A stretch of DNA of 64,000 bases from Bacillota bacterium. GTDB taxonomy: Bacteria; Bacillota; Bacilli; Bacillales; Cytobacillaceae. Positions 9,872-18,873 of the stretch are shown here, piece after piece; within the stretch, counting starts at the first letter, position 1, and every line of letters starts with the position of its first letter. Location of the stretch: positions 1 to 64,000 of the forward strand of contig JAUZPL010000016.1 in NCBI GenBank assembly GCA_030705955.1, given 5' to 3'. Below the pieces are notes generated by a model. The model was not told the origin of the DNA. It saw nothing but the letters and a program-made list of their open reading frames with translations, and did no database searches. A program made the position numbers and the translations under genes.

Positions 9872-11188
9872 TTATTGTTGATGGGATTTGTAGTAGTTTT
9901 CAAATGCTTTTGCTAAGTCTGCTCTAGATTCTTGTTTTGCAATATACTTCTGAACTTCTGGTCCAATGGTTGTTGGCCAATCACCAGCATTGATATAGTT
10001 AGTGCTAAACGGCATTGTCTTTCCTTGTGCAATTGCGTTACTAATTGCCACACCTAGCGGATTCGTTACTTTGTTTGAATTATTTTTAAACGCTGAAATA
10101 ACTTGAGCTTTATTTACAACAAAATCTTTTCCTTTCTGATCATAAACCAGCCAATTAAGGAACTTTTTAGCTGCATCCTGTTGTGCTACAGAAGCCTTTT
10201 TATTGATTACCAATACTTGAGTTGGACCTACGGCAATTTTATTATTTAATGGATTATCTGCATTATTATCGATTGGAATTGGCATGAATCCGAAGGTATC
10301 TCCTGCCACTGCATGCAATGAATCAAAAGCCCAGTCACCATTAAATAGGATAGCAGAATCTCCTTTACCAACAGCTACGTGTGCAGCATCATAATATTGT
10401 CCAAGAGGGCGAGCGCCGTACTTGTTATAAGCCTTTGAAGCTAAGATATCCATAGTGTCATAGTAGCCATTCCACACAGCATTTTTGGTATAGTCAAAGG
10501 TACCAGATTTCAACTGGTCTACAATAGTATTAGGATCATCTGCTTGATCTAAGAAAAGTGAACTGTAGTGGTTACCTACTGACCAAGCTTCTGTTTGATA
10601 AGCGATAGGATACTGAATGCCAGATGCCTTCATCTTGTCAAGAAGAGCCTTTAATTTATCCTGAGTGTTAATAGTGAATGGATCAAATGTTCCACCAACT
10701 GCTTTATCAAGTACTTTTTGATTATAAACTAATCCCATACCCTCAACGGCAAATGGGAAGCCAATGACCTGGCCGCTAGAGTCTTTAAGCGCATCATTTG
10801 TATCAGCGTTCCATTTTTCCTTTGAAAGGTCAATTCCTACATCTTTGTATTTATTCAAGGCAGAATACGGGTCAAACATAGCCATAGTAACTGTTTTCCC
10901 AGAAGCGGTGAGTTTATCATATACATTCAATGTATCCCCAACAGCCACAGAGTCTACTTCAACCTGAATGTTCTTATTTGTTGCCATAAAGTCCTTTGCA
11001 GCTTGTTTGAACTGAGCGTCAATTTCACCTTTACCATTGGTGATAATAATTTTTACAGGAGAGTTTGAACTTGATTCCTTATTGGATGAACTTCCGCCAC
11101 AAGCAGCTAACGATAGTGTCAAAGCAGCTGCAATTCCAACCATTGCAGACTTTTTAAACAAACCTATCGTTTTATTGAATTTACTCAT
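9872..11188 (-). CDS. Sugar-binding lipoprotein of the CUT1 importer
   Basis: A 438-residue family-1 extracellular solute-binding protein. The N-terminus is a lipoprotein signal with lipobox LSLAAC (Cys30), followed by a Ser/Asn-rich linker. Typical family segments include FPFAVEGMGLVYNQKVLDK and GDSAILFNGDWAFDSL. It is the first gene of the operon and faces away from the 517-residue protein gene at 11454; the 265-base gap presumably holds both promoters. It captures the sugar outside the membrane for the permeases downstream. Confidence 0.9.
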   Translation of the reverse strand: MSKFNKTIGLFKKSAMVGIAAALTLSLAACGGSSSNKESSSNSPVKIIITNGKGEIDAQFKQAAKDFMATNKNIQVEVDSVAVGDTLNVYDKLTASGKTVTMAMFDPYSALNKYKDVGIDLSKEKWNADTNDALKDSSGQVIGFPFAVEGMGLVYNQKVLDKAVGGTFDPFTINTQDKLKALLDKMKASGIQYPIAYQTEAWSVGNHYSSLFLDQADDPNTIVDQLKSGTFDYTKNAVWNGYYDTMDILASKAYNKYGARPLGQYYDAAHVAVGKGDSAILFNGDWAFDSLHAVAGDTFGFMPIPIDNNADNPLNNKIAVGPTQVLVINKKASVAQQDAAKKFLNWLVYDQKGKDFVVNKAQVISAFKNNSNKVTNPLGVAISNAIAQGKTMPFSTNYINAGDWPTTIGPEVQKYIAKQESRADLAKAFENYYKSHQQ

Positions 11189-11403
11189 TTCATCAGCCCC
11201 TTTTTTTATCCTATTAACAGAAAAAATAGCCTACAATATAAAATATTACGTGTACCTTGAAAATACGCCTATTAAGTTTATGAAAGTTATGATCAGATTA
11301 AAAATTTCACTTAAAAGATTGAAATATTAGCTGACACCAGACATCAACCGTCTCAAGTAAGAAAAATAAGAGTTATAGATAATTTAATAACAAAAATTTA
11401 TAG

Positions 11404-11444
11404 TATAATATCACCATTGTTATAGTTGGACTAAAATAGGAGGA
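11404..11444 (+). promoter_or_regulatory. -10 element and ribosome binding site of the 517-residue protein
   Basis: A perfect TATAAT at 11404-11409 and TAGGAGG at 11438-11444 lie ahead of the TTG start at 11454. I see no good -35 hexamer at the usual distance. Confidence 0.45.
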
Positions 11445-11453
11445 TTCCATATC

Positions 11454-13007
11454 TTGGAGCAATTTGATGAAGCAGTTATGAAAGCAAAAGTGATTCTTAA
11501 TAAAAGTCATACCGTTTTAATTGTTCCTTTTACCTATGGGAAGCAGTACGTACATATTGGAAAGGAACTTACCGAAAACGGCTGGGAGATTTGTGATTCA
11601 CAGAATCGAAAAAATATTTTAGAGCATATAAATATTCTTATTCCTAACAACCCGGAAAAAAAGAGAAATGGAGCTATAGGGTGCGAGTATGTCTTAAATA
11701 GAAACTTTAGAGAAAAGCATCAACTTCCCAAAAATGAATCTCATAATCTTTACCTCATAATCGACCAAAAAAGGAAATTTAGTTTTAAGATTAGTAAAAT
11801 ATCTCTTTTTTTGTTTGAAACCCAAGTAGGATTCCTTACTTATGAAATTATGCATACAGATCCAAGTCTAGACTCTATCATTATGACCAATTACTATCTT
11901 AAGCACCTTAATCATTTATATAAAGGTTCTCTTTTTTCTCAGAAGGAATATCATTTTGCTTCTGCTTCCATTGATGCACTCACCGAAAACGACCGAACCT
12001 TATCTTCCATCACCTTTAGTCTATTAGGTGAATGCAATGTTACAAGCTATTTCGCTTCGGTCACAAATGAGCCGGAAAATGCCCTTGTTTACAATACCAT
12101 TCTTCTAGATGAAAACTTTAACTTAGGGGGAAATAGTGAGGAACAGCTTGGAAAATATATATTTTACCTGCGAAGGACTTTTAAAGAGTCCTATAAACCA
12201 GCACCCTCTGAATTAGAATTAACCCATAACACACAAATTCTACAATTATTTGAAAATAGCTTCTGGGGTGTTTCATTGGAGGGGCTGAGTAATGTAGTTT
12301 ATTTGACTAAAGACCCTACTACAAATCAATTTTTCCAAGATAACTACCAAACAAACTTAGTTCATTCTTATTTCTATTTATATATGATTGCACTTCATCA
12401 GCGTTATGCTTTGCTATCATTAAACCAGCATGCCCAGGAATTACCTGTTTCGGAATCTTTAAATATAGAGGAATTTGAAGAGATTCAAAATGCAAGGAAA
12501 AAGATTAACTATTTTATTCTCCGCTGCTTCTTTAAACATGTTTCCAGTGTTACCCATCAGCAAAGGCTTTACGAACTGATTGAAAATACTTTGCAAATTG
12601 AAGCATTAAAAGAAGATCTCCGTATAGAATTAGAGGCGCTTTCATCAGTAGCTGAATTACAGCAATATTATCGAATAAAAGAAAACGAAAAAGAAGAAAA
12701 AAGATTGAAAGCCGTGCTAGAGGAGCAAAAGGAAACGGAGCAAATGAATCAAGCAATAAGAGACAAAGAAGAACAAGAGCGAAGAGAAAGGCATGCAGAT
12801 ACATTTTTGCTTTATTCTACTATTTTTGTCGTAATTTCTACAATAACTGGAGCTTGGTCCATCCTAACCGATTTCTTTGTAAAAAATAAACAGCCATTAT
12901 TTCATTTCTCAGCAGATATCATGTTATTAATTGTTTCCATTTTATTTATTGCTTTGGGGTTCATTTCATACAAACAAATCCAAAACAAGTGGAAAGTAAA
13001 ATCATAA
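11454..13007 (+). CDS. Unrecognised CorA-like protein with C-terminal coiled coil and two TM helices
   Basis: A 517-residue protein starting at TTG 11454, ten bases after TAGGAGG. The first 340 or so residues look like a mixed alpha/beta soluble domain without any motif I know. Residues about 385-446 are a charged helix rich in E, K, R and Q, followed by two membrane helices (about 450-471 and 488-505) and a short basic tail. A soluble domain, a long helix and two C-terminal helices resemble the CorA layout, but the CorA GMN motif is absent, so magnesium transport is not supported. It converges on the 976-residue HEPN/aminotransferase-like gene and shares its terminator. A membrane effector or sensor role is speculation. 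Confidence 0.7.
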   Translation: MEQFDEAVMKAKVILNKSHTVLIVPFTYGKQYVHIGKELTENGWEICDSQNRKNILEHINILIPNNPEKKRNGAIGCEYVLNRNFREKHQLPKNESHNLYLIIDQKRKFSFKISKISLFLFETQVGFLTYEIMHTDPSLDSIIMTNYYLKHLNHLYKGSLFSQKEYHFASASIDALTENDRTLSSITFSLLGECNVTSYFASVTNEPENALVYNTILLDENFNLGGNSEEQLGKYIFYLRRTFKESYKPAPSELELTHNTQILQLFENSFWGVSLEGLSNVVYLTKDPTTNQFFQDNYQTNLVHSYFYLYMIALHQRYALLSLNQHAQELPVSESLNIEEFEEIQNARKKINYFILRCFFKHVSSVTHQQRLYELIENTLQIEALKEDLRIELEALSSVAELQQYYRIKENEKEEKRLKAVLEEQKETEQMNQAIRDKEEQERRERHADTFLLYSTIFVVISTITGAWSILTDFFVKNKQPLFHFSADIMLLIVSILFIALGFISYKQIQNKWKVKS

Positions 13008-13045
13008 AAAAACCCCATCCAGACTTCTGTTTGGATGGGGTTTTT
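13007..13045. terminator. Shared bidirectional terminator
   Basis: AAAAACCCCATCCA pairs with TGGATGGGGTTTTT around an eight-base loop, between the convergent 517- and 976-residue protein genes. Confidence 0.9.
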
Positions 13046-13049
13046 CCAA

Positions 13050-15980
13050 TTACTCTACTTCTTTGCATTTTTCAAAGTATGATTGAAGCTGGATAATAGC
13101 TGTTTTGATACTCGGGCAAAATTGTTCTACGAACTCCTCTGGGGAGATACTCTTAATGTCCTCAAGTGTTTCAACAGCCTGATTTCCATCAAAGTTAAAC
13201 AACCGGATCCCTAGTCTTAATTTATTGGGATATTCACCAAAAAGAATTCCTGGTATCACGACTAAATTAACCTTTTCTAAAATATCAATTGTCAATTCCA
13301 AATTGGTTCGGATCCCCTTTAATTCAAGGGCATCTCGATAATTTTCAAAATCAATATATACCTCATATGCATCACTTGACACATGATAGTCAATATCGGA
13401 TATAGCATTAAGCTGCTGCTTCACATATGTGCCTATATGACGGTAGATTGAATTACATTTTTTTAGAACGTTATGGAAACTTGATTGATGCTGATAATAT
13501 TGTAATGCAAGATGTTCCATTATTCTTGGCAAAGCACGATTCGCTGACTCGCTTAAAAATGAGATAGTATCATAAACGATATCCAATGTTTTTGGGAAAA
13601 ATATTGTTCCCATTTTATATCCATCCAAGGATAAGTATGGAGAAAGTTCCGTTACAAGAATGCTGCTATCTGCTAGGTTTTCCATCAAGTAGGAAAATAC
13701 CTCTTTTTTACTCTCATTAATTCCATCTAAAATAATTAAAATACCGTGACGTTTACAAATATCAGTAAATGCCAATATTTCTTTTTTGTCCCACTCTAGC
13801 CAAAAGTCATGGCTTGAATGATTAAGCAGCAATTTCTTAGGGTTTTTCCCTTCTGCTTTTGCCCTAAGAATAACCTCTTCAAATTCATTTGGTGAAGTAA
13901 TCTTTACTCCATTAAAATATAATGGAACATGGATGACCTGATCCTCCATTTTTCTAGCCATTTTGATAAAAGATTGTGGAGCTGGAATTGGCAGCAACAA
14001 ATCTCCTTCAACGGCTAATAAAATATTAAATATCATTCCCTCTAAATCTTCACTTACCATGACAAGCTTTTCACTACCCGCCTGAAAGATATCCCCATAA
14101 AAGTTTAAAGCCTTCTCTTTCAACTCTTTCAAGTGGAAGGATTGATGATCATAGCTCATTTGACTAAAGAACATATCTCTTAATAAATATTGAAAATAAA
14201 ACGGCGATTTTTCCAACCCTAAGTGATAGATATTCTGTCCGGATTCTTGCTTGTGTTTGGAGATTGATTCGATCAACGAAACATCGCTTGTAAAATGATT
14301 AAACCGTTTCCGAACGTTAATCGTATATGATAGATCTTTAATCACTTTCTCAATAACGGAGTCCTGTTTGAGTAAATCACTGATGAAGTACTTCACTACT
14401 GCCTTGCCATTCAAATCATTTTCAAAGTTTTTATCTAGTGATGAAAGTAGGCTCTCATCCCTTGTTAATAATGCAATTTTCGGCATATCATCAACTAAGA
14501 AATTTTGATTGTGAAAATAAATAATCCCATATGGATTCCCCATCTTTTTTCCAGAGAAGAAAGTAATATTCGGAAATTCGCTGCGTACAATATAAATTTC
14601 TAGTTTTGTTTCAAGAATGGTTGGGATCCTTTCATGCAGCCTCCTCATAAAGGTTAGAAAATTATCTAACCTTCGACTAAAAGTTTGTAGATCATCCGCA
14701 TTATTTGGGTTTCCTAGGAAGAATAAATATTTTGTTTTCTTTAGCATCGTATTTTCATATCGTATTTTATGCTTTTCTACTAAACCATCTAAATTCGTTT
14801 CCTTTTCAAGCTGAAAAGGAGCATTATAAGCATAATACACATCCTCAAAGTTTTCCCATATTTGCGGACTTTCTGCAGGACTCACCATTTCATAAACTCT
14901 AGCAGTTTCTTTTCCTGAAAAGGAATTTTGACTTTCAGCTATGTAATCCCCTTCTGAGTATGTTTGTTTTACGGAAAGTTTCTCCGTATTAATCTCAAAA
15001 AATGATTGATAAATAGCCTTTGGATCAGAGGGTTCATAGAAATAATTACTTGGGAACCCATTATAACCTACATGATTTTCTTTTAAATCTCCTAGGAACA
15101 AAAGATTTCGATTATTCTCTTTACGATCAAATGTATATATTATAAACGGATTTAAAGATAAGGTTGGAACAATTCTTTTTTCACCTGTCATTGGGTCTTC
15201 TACTTCATCACAAAGATATACCTGTTCAGGGTCGAAGACCTTAGTATCCACAAATGTATGCCGCTCAAAGTCAATATGTCTTCCAGAACTCACATATAAT
15301 TCATGATGGAATTGCTTATCTTGATATTTTACCCGTTCAAGATACGCTAATTTCTTCGAATGAAATAACTCAATATCATCTAAAAATTCTATTAGGATAT
15401 CAATAATGATCTGATTATGCTGCTGATACTCGTAATAATTTGAAATATCTCCATGACCATAAAAAGCATTCCGATATGTCACAAGCATATCCAGAATATC
15501 AAATAAACGAATCGTTGAACTATTTGGTCTTCTAATCATATACTTCGGCTTAATTTGCTGAATAATATCGAACAGTTTTTTTCTACTTCTTTGAAGGGAT
15601 TCAAGACCTTTTCTCTCTGTCCATACCTTATCAATGATTAAAGAAGTATTAGGTAGTTCATTAGGATCAGGATAACTAGATAAATCTGAAAGTAACACAC
15701 GTAGAACTTCCTTCCAATCCCCGAAGCTTGGTGTCTGTAAAAAAGGAGCAATCTTTGTTAAAAGCAATTCTTTTTCTTTTAGCGGGATTGACGCAGCTTC
15801 CTTCAATTCAGCAATAAGAATATAGGAAAGAAACTTTGGAATCATTTCCATTAAGCTAATAAGACGCGCATGCTTATTATCTTCCTCACTTCTTATTAAA
15901 TATAGGTATTTGGCAATGGAATAAAATGATTTTTGTTCCACTTCTCTTAACTTTTTATCATGCCGCTCGGTCATTATCAT
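13050..15980 (-). CDS. Large fusion: HEPN-like N-domain and degenerate aminotransferase-fold C-domain
   Basis: A 976-residue cytoplasmic protein without membrane segments. Residues 1-210 are helical and contain RNAFYGH (170-176), matching the R(N/D/H)-x4-6-H signature of HEPN ribonuclease domains. Residues about 225-330 hold a beta-rich region with LSLNPFIIYTF (274-284). Residues about 590-940 follow the class I/II aminotransferase fold: GDLLLPIPAP (659-668), ILIILDGIN with Asp752, SPYLSLDGYKMG (780-791) and VVIPGILFGEYPNKLRLGIRLF (907-928, given in part). By direct alignment to SK-x5-G-x-R-x-G, the PLP lysine is Pro781 and the arginine is Lys789. The NPxNPTG loop is also missing, so PLP chemistry is unlikely. 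Start ATG 15980 (or 15974) follows GGAGG. It lies 26 bases after the GNAT gene. The domain calls are mine and unverified by search. Confidence 0.65.
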   Translation of the reverse strand: MIMTERHDKKLREVEQKSFYSIAKYLYLIRSEEDNKHARLISLMEMIPKFLSYILIAELKEAASIPLKEKELLLTKIAPFLQTPSFGDWKEVLRVLLSDLSSYPDPNELPNTSLIIDKVWTERKGLESLQRSRKKLFDIIQQIKPKYMIRRPNSSTIRLFDILDMLVTYRNAFYGHGDISNYYEYQQHNQIIIDILIEFLDDIELFHSKKLAYLERVKYQDKQFHHELYVSSGRHIDFERHTFVDTKVFDPEQVYLCDEVEDPMTGEKRIVPTLSLNPFIIYTFDRKENNRNLLFLGDLKENHVGYNGFPSNYFYEPSDPKAIYQSFFEINTEKLSVKQTYSEGDYIAESQNSFSGKETARVYEMVSPAESPQIWENFEDVYYAYNAPFQLEKETNLDGLVEKHKIRYENTMLKKTKYLFFLGNPNNADDLQTFSRRLDNFLTFMRRLHERIPTILETKLEIYIVRSEFPNITFFSGKKMGNPYGIIYFHNQNFLVDDMPKIALLTRDESLLSSLDKNFENDLNGKAVVKYFISDLLKQDSVIEKVIKDLSYTINVRKRFNHFTSDVSLIESISKHKQESGQNIYHLGLEKSPFYFQYLLRDMFFSQMSYDHQSFHLKELKEKALNFYGDIFQAGSEKLVMVSEDLEGMIFNILLAVEGDLLLPIPAPQSFIKMARKMEDQVIHVPLYFNGVKITSPNEFEEVILRAKAEGKNPKKLLLNHSSHDFWLEWDKKEILAFTDICKRHGILIILDGINESKKEVFSYLMENLADSSILVTELSPYLSLDGYKMGTIFFPKTLDIVYDTISFLSESANRALPRIMEHLALQYYQHQSSFHNVLKKCNSIYRHIGTYVKQQLNAISDIDYHVSSDAYEVYIDFENYRDALELKGIRTNLELTIDILEKVNLVVIPGILFGEYPNKLRLGIRLFNFDGNQAVETLEDIKSISPEEFVEQFCPSIKTAIIQLQSYFEKCKEVE

Positions 15981-16006
15981 ATTATTTCTGAAACCTCCAA
16001 TCCCTA

Positions 16007-16522
16007 CTAATCGAGTAAAAATAAAACAGCCCTATATAAATTAAATTGCATATAATCGTGAAGACTAAGAACGCCAATTTGGCGAAATCCCTTATTCTCA
16101 TGAAAAAGAATAGACGGTTCATTTTTCATAGGCTCAATCGCTACACAAGCAACAAGGCTTTTTCCAGAATTATTTTCACGAAGATAATCATATAGCCCTG
16201 AGGCAATACCTTTCCTCGCAAAAGCCGATTGAACAGCCACCTGTTTAATATAGACTACATTACTCAAATCAGCAGACTCGTTAAATTTAGTATGCTCCCG
16301 CCGTAATTTAGGGTAGGAGTCGTTAATCCATACGTAACCGACTATCATATCCTTATGTACAGCAACATAAAATTCGTGAATATGCTCTCTGACATCATCA
16401 ATGACCAATTCACGAATTAAGAAACTCCCATTCTCATGTCTTGCTTCTCTATTAATATATTCCTTTGAAATATCAATTATTTGCTTAACATCCCACTCTT
16501 CCCCTTGTCGAAACTTGACCAC
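16007..16522 (-). CDS. GNAT family N-acetyltransferase
   Basis: A 171-residue GNAT enzyme that transfers acetyl from acetyl-CoA to an unknown amine. Motif A is visible as VYIKQVAVQSAFARKGIAS (about 96-114), with a pyrophosphate-binding ARKGIAS loop, followed by the motif-B region SILFHENKGFRQIG. Start GTG 16522 follows AAAGGGCGG. It is the first gene of a two-gene minus-strand operon with the 976-residue protein, so it may modify that protein or its target. Its length and motifs are ordinary for the family; nothing marks it as a tRNA-targeting toxin. Confidence 0.85.
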   Translation of the reverse strand: MVKFRQGEEWDVKQIIDISKEYINREARHENGSFLIRELVIDDVREHIHEFYVAVHKDMIVGYVWINDSYPKLRREHTKFNESADLSNVVYIKQVAVQSAFARKGIASGLYDYLRENNSGKSLVACVAIEPMKNEPSILFHENKGFRQIGVLSLHDYMQFNLYRAVLFLLD

Positions 16523-16835
16523 AATACCCGCCGCCCTTTATAACAAAATTTTAAAACTATTTTACCATATTTCTTCCTAAGAAAGTGAAATTTGAAAATT
16601 TGTGGTTACGAGGAAAATGAAACACCATATCAGAAGAGAAGGTCTTAAAAAAATGTCCATGTAGGCGATGCTTACGTTTGCTGCCATGAATTTGAAGAAA
16701 CTGGCAACTTGGACTTGGCGTATTGCTTGAGGTAGACTTAAAAAGCTTCTTATCAGTTTTTTTGAGTCAATTATTTGAAGTACACTAGTTGATTGGAGCG
16801 GAAATCAACCTATTTTCTATTATTCCTATCAAAAT

Positions 16836-16875
16836 GACAAAAGGCATCTAGAGCGTGCTCTCGATGCCTTTTGTC
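16836..16875. terminator. Hairpin terminator
   Basis: GACAAAAGGCATC (16836-16848) pairs with GATGCCTTTTGTC (16863-16875). It lies downstream of the multicopper oxidase on the minus strand and gives T-rich tails in both directions. Confidence 0.65.
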
Positions 16876-16883
16876 GACAATCT

Positions 16884-16916
16884 GCAATGCCGCCTTAAAA
16901 TGAAAGGCGGCATTGC
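16884..16916 (-). terminator. Hairpin directly after the multicopper oxidase gene
   Basis: GCAATGCCGCCTT pairs with AAGGCGGCATTGC, 16 bases past the stop. The stem is strong but has no T tail of its own; the second hairpin at 16836 may finish termination. Confidence 0.55.
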
Positions 16917-16932
16917 TTACCTAAAAAAGTGA

Positions 16933-18282
16933 TTACTCAACTACTTTAACCATTGTTACGAGCCCACCCATATGCATACTATCTTCTGCGTTCATTGTAT
17001 GATCCAATATGTGGCATTGGAACAACCAAGTACCGAGGGCATCTGCTTTAAAAGCAATATCATACATTTCACCTGGACCGATCGAAAGTGTGTTCATTTC
17101 TTGCGTGTCTTTTGAAGGCTGGCCGTCTTTAGCAATCACCTGAAAATTCATCCCGTGCAAATGCATGGTATGGTATTCCGTCGGATCAATATTGATTAAT
17201 CGAATCCTGACAGTTTCCCCTATTTTTACGACTATCGGCTGTGTGTACGGATAGCTGCGTCCATCAATGGTATAATAATTTTCCTCATCTTCCATGGTGC
17301 TGTTTACATGAAAACCACTTAAAACCATTGTGTAATCATGATCATATTTTACCTCAGAGCTAGGGTTCCTTGGATCAATAATAAATGCCCCATATAACCC
17401 ACTTCCAACCTGTTTCATGTCGTCATACATGGAATGATACATATATGTTCCAGGGTGTCCTACTGTAAACTCATAAGTAAATGATTTTCCAGGTTCAACC
17501 GCTAATTGGGTAACATCCGGTATTCCAGCCATATTATTTGGAACTTGCATCCCATGCCAGTTAATCGTCGTCGGCTCAGGAAGCTTATTCACTAATTTAA
17601 TTCTAACATGATCACCTTCCGTTACACGGATCGTTGGGCCTGCTACCTGACCATTAAATGTCCAGGCATTTGCAATGACTCCCTTCACTGGTTCCCACAT
17701 ATGTGGTTCTGCTACTAATGTGAACTCTTTTACTCCATCTTGAGAAATGTGCGGGGTAAGACCTACACCATTGAACACATCTTTCACTTTTGACGCTTCT
17801 GCATTGAATTCATCGATTGCAGCCATGTCCGTCAATTCATCCTTTTTTCCATTAGAATCAGGATTTTTCAAGAAGTCGTTTAGTACTTGGATCAATTGTT
17901 CATCCAATTTCGATAGTACTTGCTTATCAAGTGGTGCAGCGCTTGAACCTGCTATGATTGGATTCAAATATTTTTCAATATTTTCATATAAGTCCGGATG
18001 CTTCGGTTTTACACTGTCCTCAAAAGAGGCCCATGTATTTTCTAATTTTGATCCTGTTTGTTTGATTTTTGCTTCATCCCCGATAGAAATTTCCTTCTTT
18101 AAATCTTTTGCAGCGGACAATAAATTTGTGATTCCTTTCTTGATTTCAGATATGGCAGAATCTTTCTTTGCGTGAGCCTCAGCTTTGGAAGTCTTTGATA
18201 AAGATGAATTGCCTACACATCCAGATAAAGCTACTGTGCTGACAATCACTGATACTAAAAGTTTATTTATGGTTTTTCGCAT
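16933..18282 (-). CDS. Lipoprotein with helical N-domain and two-domain cupredoxin/multicopper oxidase
   Basis: A 449-residue exported protein. Lipobox LSGC (Cys22); residues about 40-170 are a helical domain of unknown role; about 185-449 are two cupredoxin domains of multicopper oxidase type. Copper-ligand segments: NWHGMQVP (His243), MYHSM (His283), HTMHLHGMNF (His371, 374, 376) and QCHILDHTM (Cys423, His424, His428). Canonical enzymes have HxH pairs in domain 1; here only one His of each is visible (NWH, YHSM), so the trinuclear centre may be incomplete. The family oxidises metals or phenols, or reduces nitrite. ATG 18282 follows TTGGAG. Fur-like boxes lie upstream, suggesting iron-responsive control. 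Confidence 0.8.
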   Translation of the reverse strand: MRKTINKLLVSVIVSTVALSGCVGNSSLSKTSKAEAHAKKDSAISEIKKGITNLLSAAKDLKKEISIGDEAKIKQTGSKLENTWASFEDSVKPKHPDLYENIEKYLNPIIAGSSAAPLDKQVLSKLDEQLIQVLNDFLKNPDSNGKKDELTDMAAIDEFNAEASKVKDVFNGVGLTPHISQDGVKEFTLVAEPHMWEPVKGVIANAWTFNGQVAGPTIRVTEGDHVRIKLVNKLPEPTTINWHGMQVPNNMAGIPDVTQLAVEPGKSFTYEFTVGHPGTYMYHSMYDDMKQVGSGLYGAFIIDPRNPSSEVKYDHDYTMVLSGFHVNSTMEDEENYYTIDGRSYPYTQPIVVKIGETVRIRLINIDPTEYHTMHLHGMNFQVIAKDGQPSKDTQEMNTLSIGPGEMYDIAFKADALGTWLFQCHILDHTMNAEDSMHMGGLVTMVKVVE

Positions 18283-18315
18283 AGCATTTATTCTCCAAAT
18301 TTATATTTTTTTACC

Positions 18316-18407
18316 GAGAATCATTCTCAATGAAATCCGAAAAATAAATTGCACTCTATTGGGTGCAATCTACTATTCTTTAATTAATAATGAAAATCAT
18401 TCTCATT
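18316..18407. promoter_or_regulatory. Two Fur-type boxes upstream of the multicopper oxidase
   Basis: GAGAATCATTCTC (18316-18328) is a perfect odd palindrome, and AATGAAAATCATTCTCATT (18389-18407) is a second inverted repeat. Both match the GATAATGATTATCATTATC Fur/PerR type. They lie 35-125 bases upstream of the oxidase start. Confidence 0.65.
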
Positions 18408-18873
18408 TATTACACGATTAGTTTATTCTAATCTAGGACTAGTGGTCAAGTGCTTTTTAAGAAAAAAAACAACAAAAACACAAAAATGTATATCGTATTT
18501 GCTGTAAATGAAGTAACAGAAGCTTTAAAATATGTATTTAATTTAACAATTGTTGAGGCCGATGCAATTTTAACTACTACTGCACTAAATGAATATCTGA
18601 GAAGAGATATTATCTATTCATACACCTTTATTATGTTTAATGTTTTTAAATTCATGTAGTGAGATAGGTGAATGTAATCTTTTAACTCAGTAAGCAATAA
18701 ATATTTTCTTCATAAAGCACAATACATTGAAATTTTAAATGTGGATATAATAATTTACAAATCAGTATAATTAAGAGGGTGTTTATCTTGAAATTAGCAA
18801 AAAGCACTTGAAATATATAAGGAAAATAACAAAGATTTTTTTCATTCTTTACTAAGTTATTGAGGTGAATGTG
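18408..18873. other. Intergenic region, mostly AT-rich
   Basis: Between the Fur boxes and the DUF3231 gene I see no convincing gene. An open frame at 18450-18659 has no ribosome binding site. A TTG at 18789 follows AGAGGGTG but its frame stops after seven codons, so it may be the stub of a lost gene. Confidence 0.3.

Larger units (their letters stand above)
16523..16932. other. Intergenic region with short remnants
   Basis: This 410-base gap holds two hairpins (annotated separately) and a plus-strand open stretch at about 16650-16735 that reads like a protein fragment (GDAYVCCHEFEETGNLDLAYCL) with no start. At about 16785-16809 there is CTAGTTGATTGGAGCGGAA, a sequence I remember as part of a dispersed Bacillus intergenic repeat. 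I see no complete gene. Confidence 0.35.

Noticed and set aside
11454-13007. CorA magnesium transporter
   Set aside because: The two-TM C-terminal layout fits, but the GMN motif is absent and the N-domain shows no CorA features.
17747-18175. 142-residue open frame opposite the multicopper oxidase
   Set aside because: Lies entirely within the helical N-domain coding region and has no start signal.
18450-18659. 69-residue open frame in the gap before the DUF3231 gene
   Set aside because: GTG start without ribosome binding site, in very AT-rich DNA, with no recognisable features.
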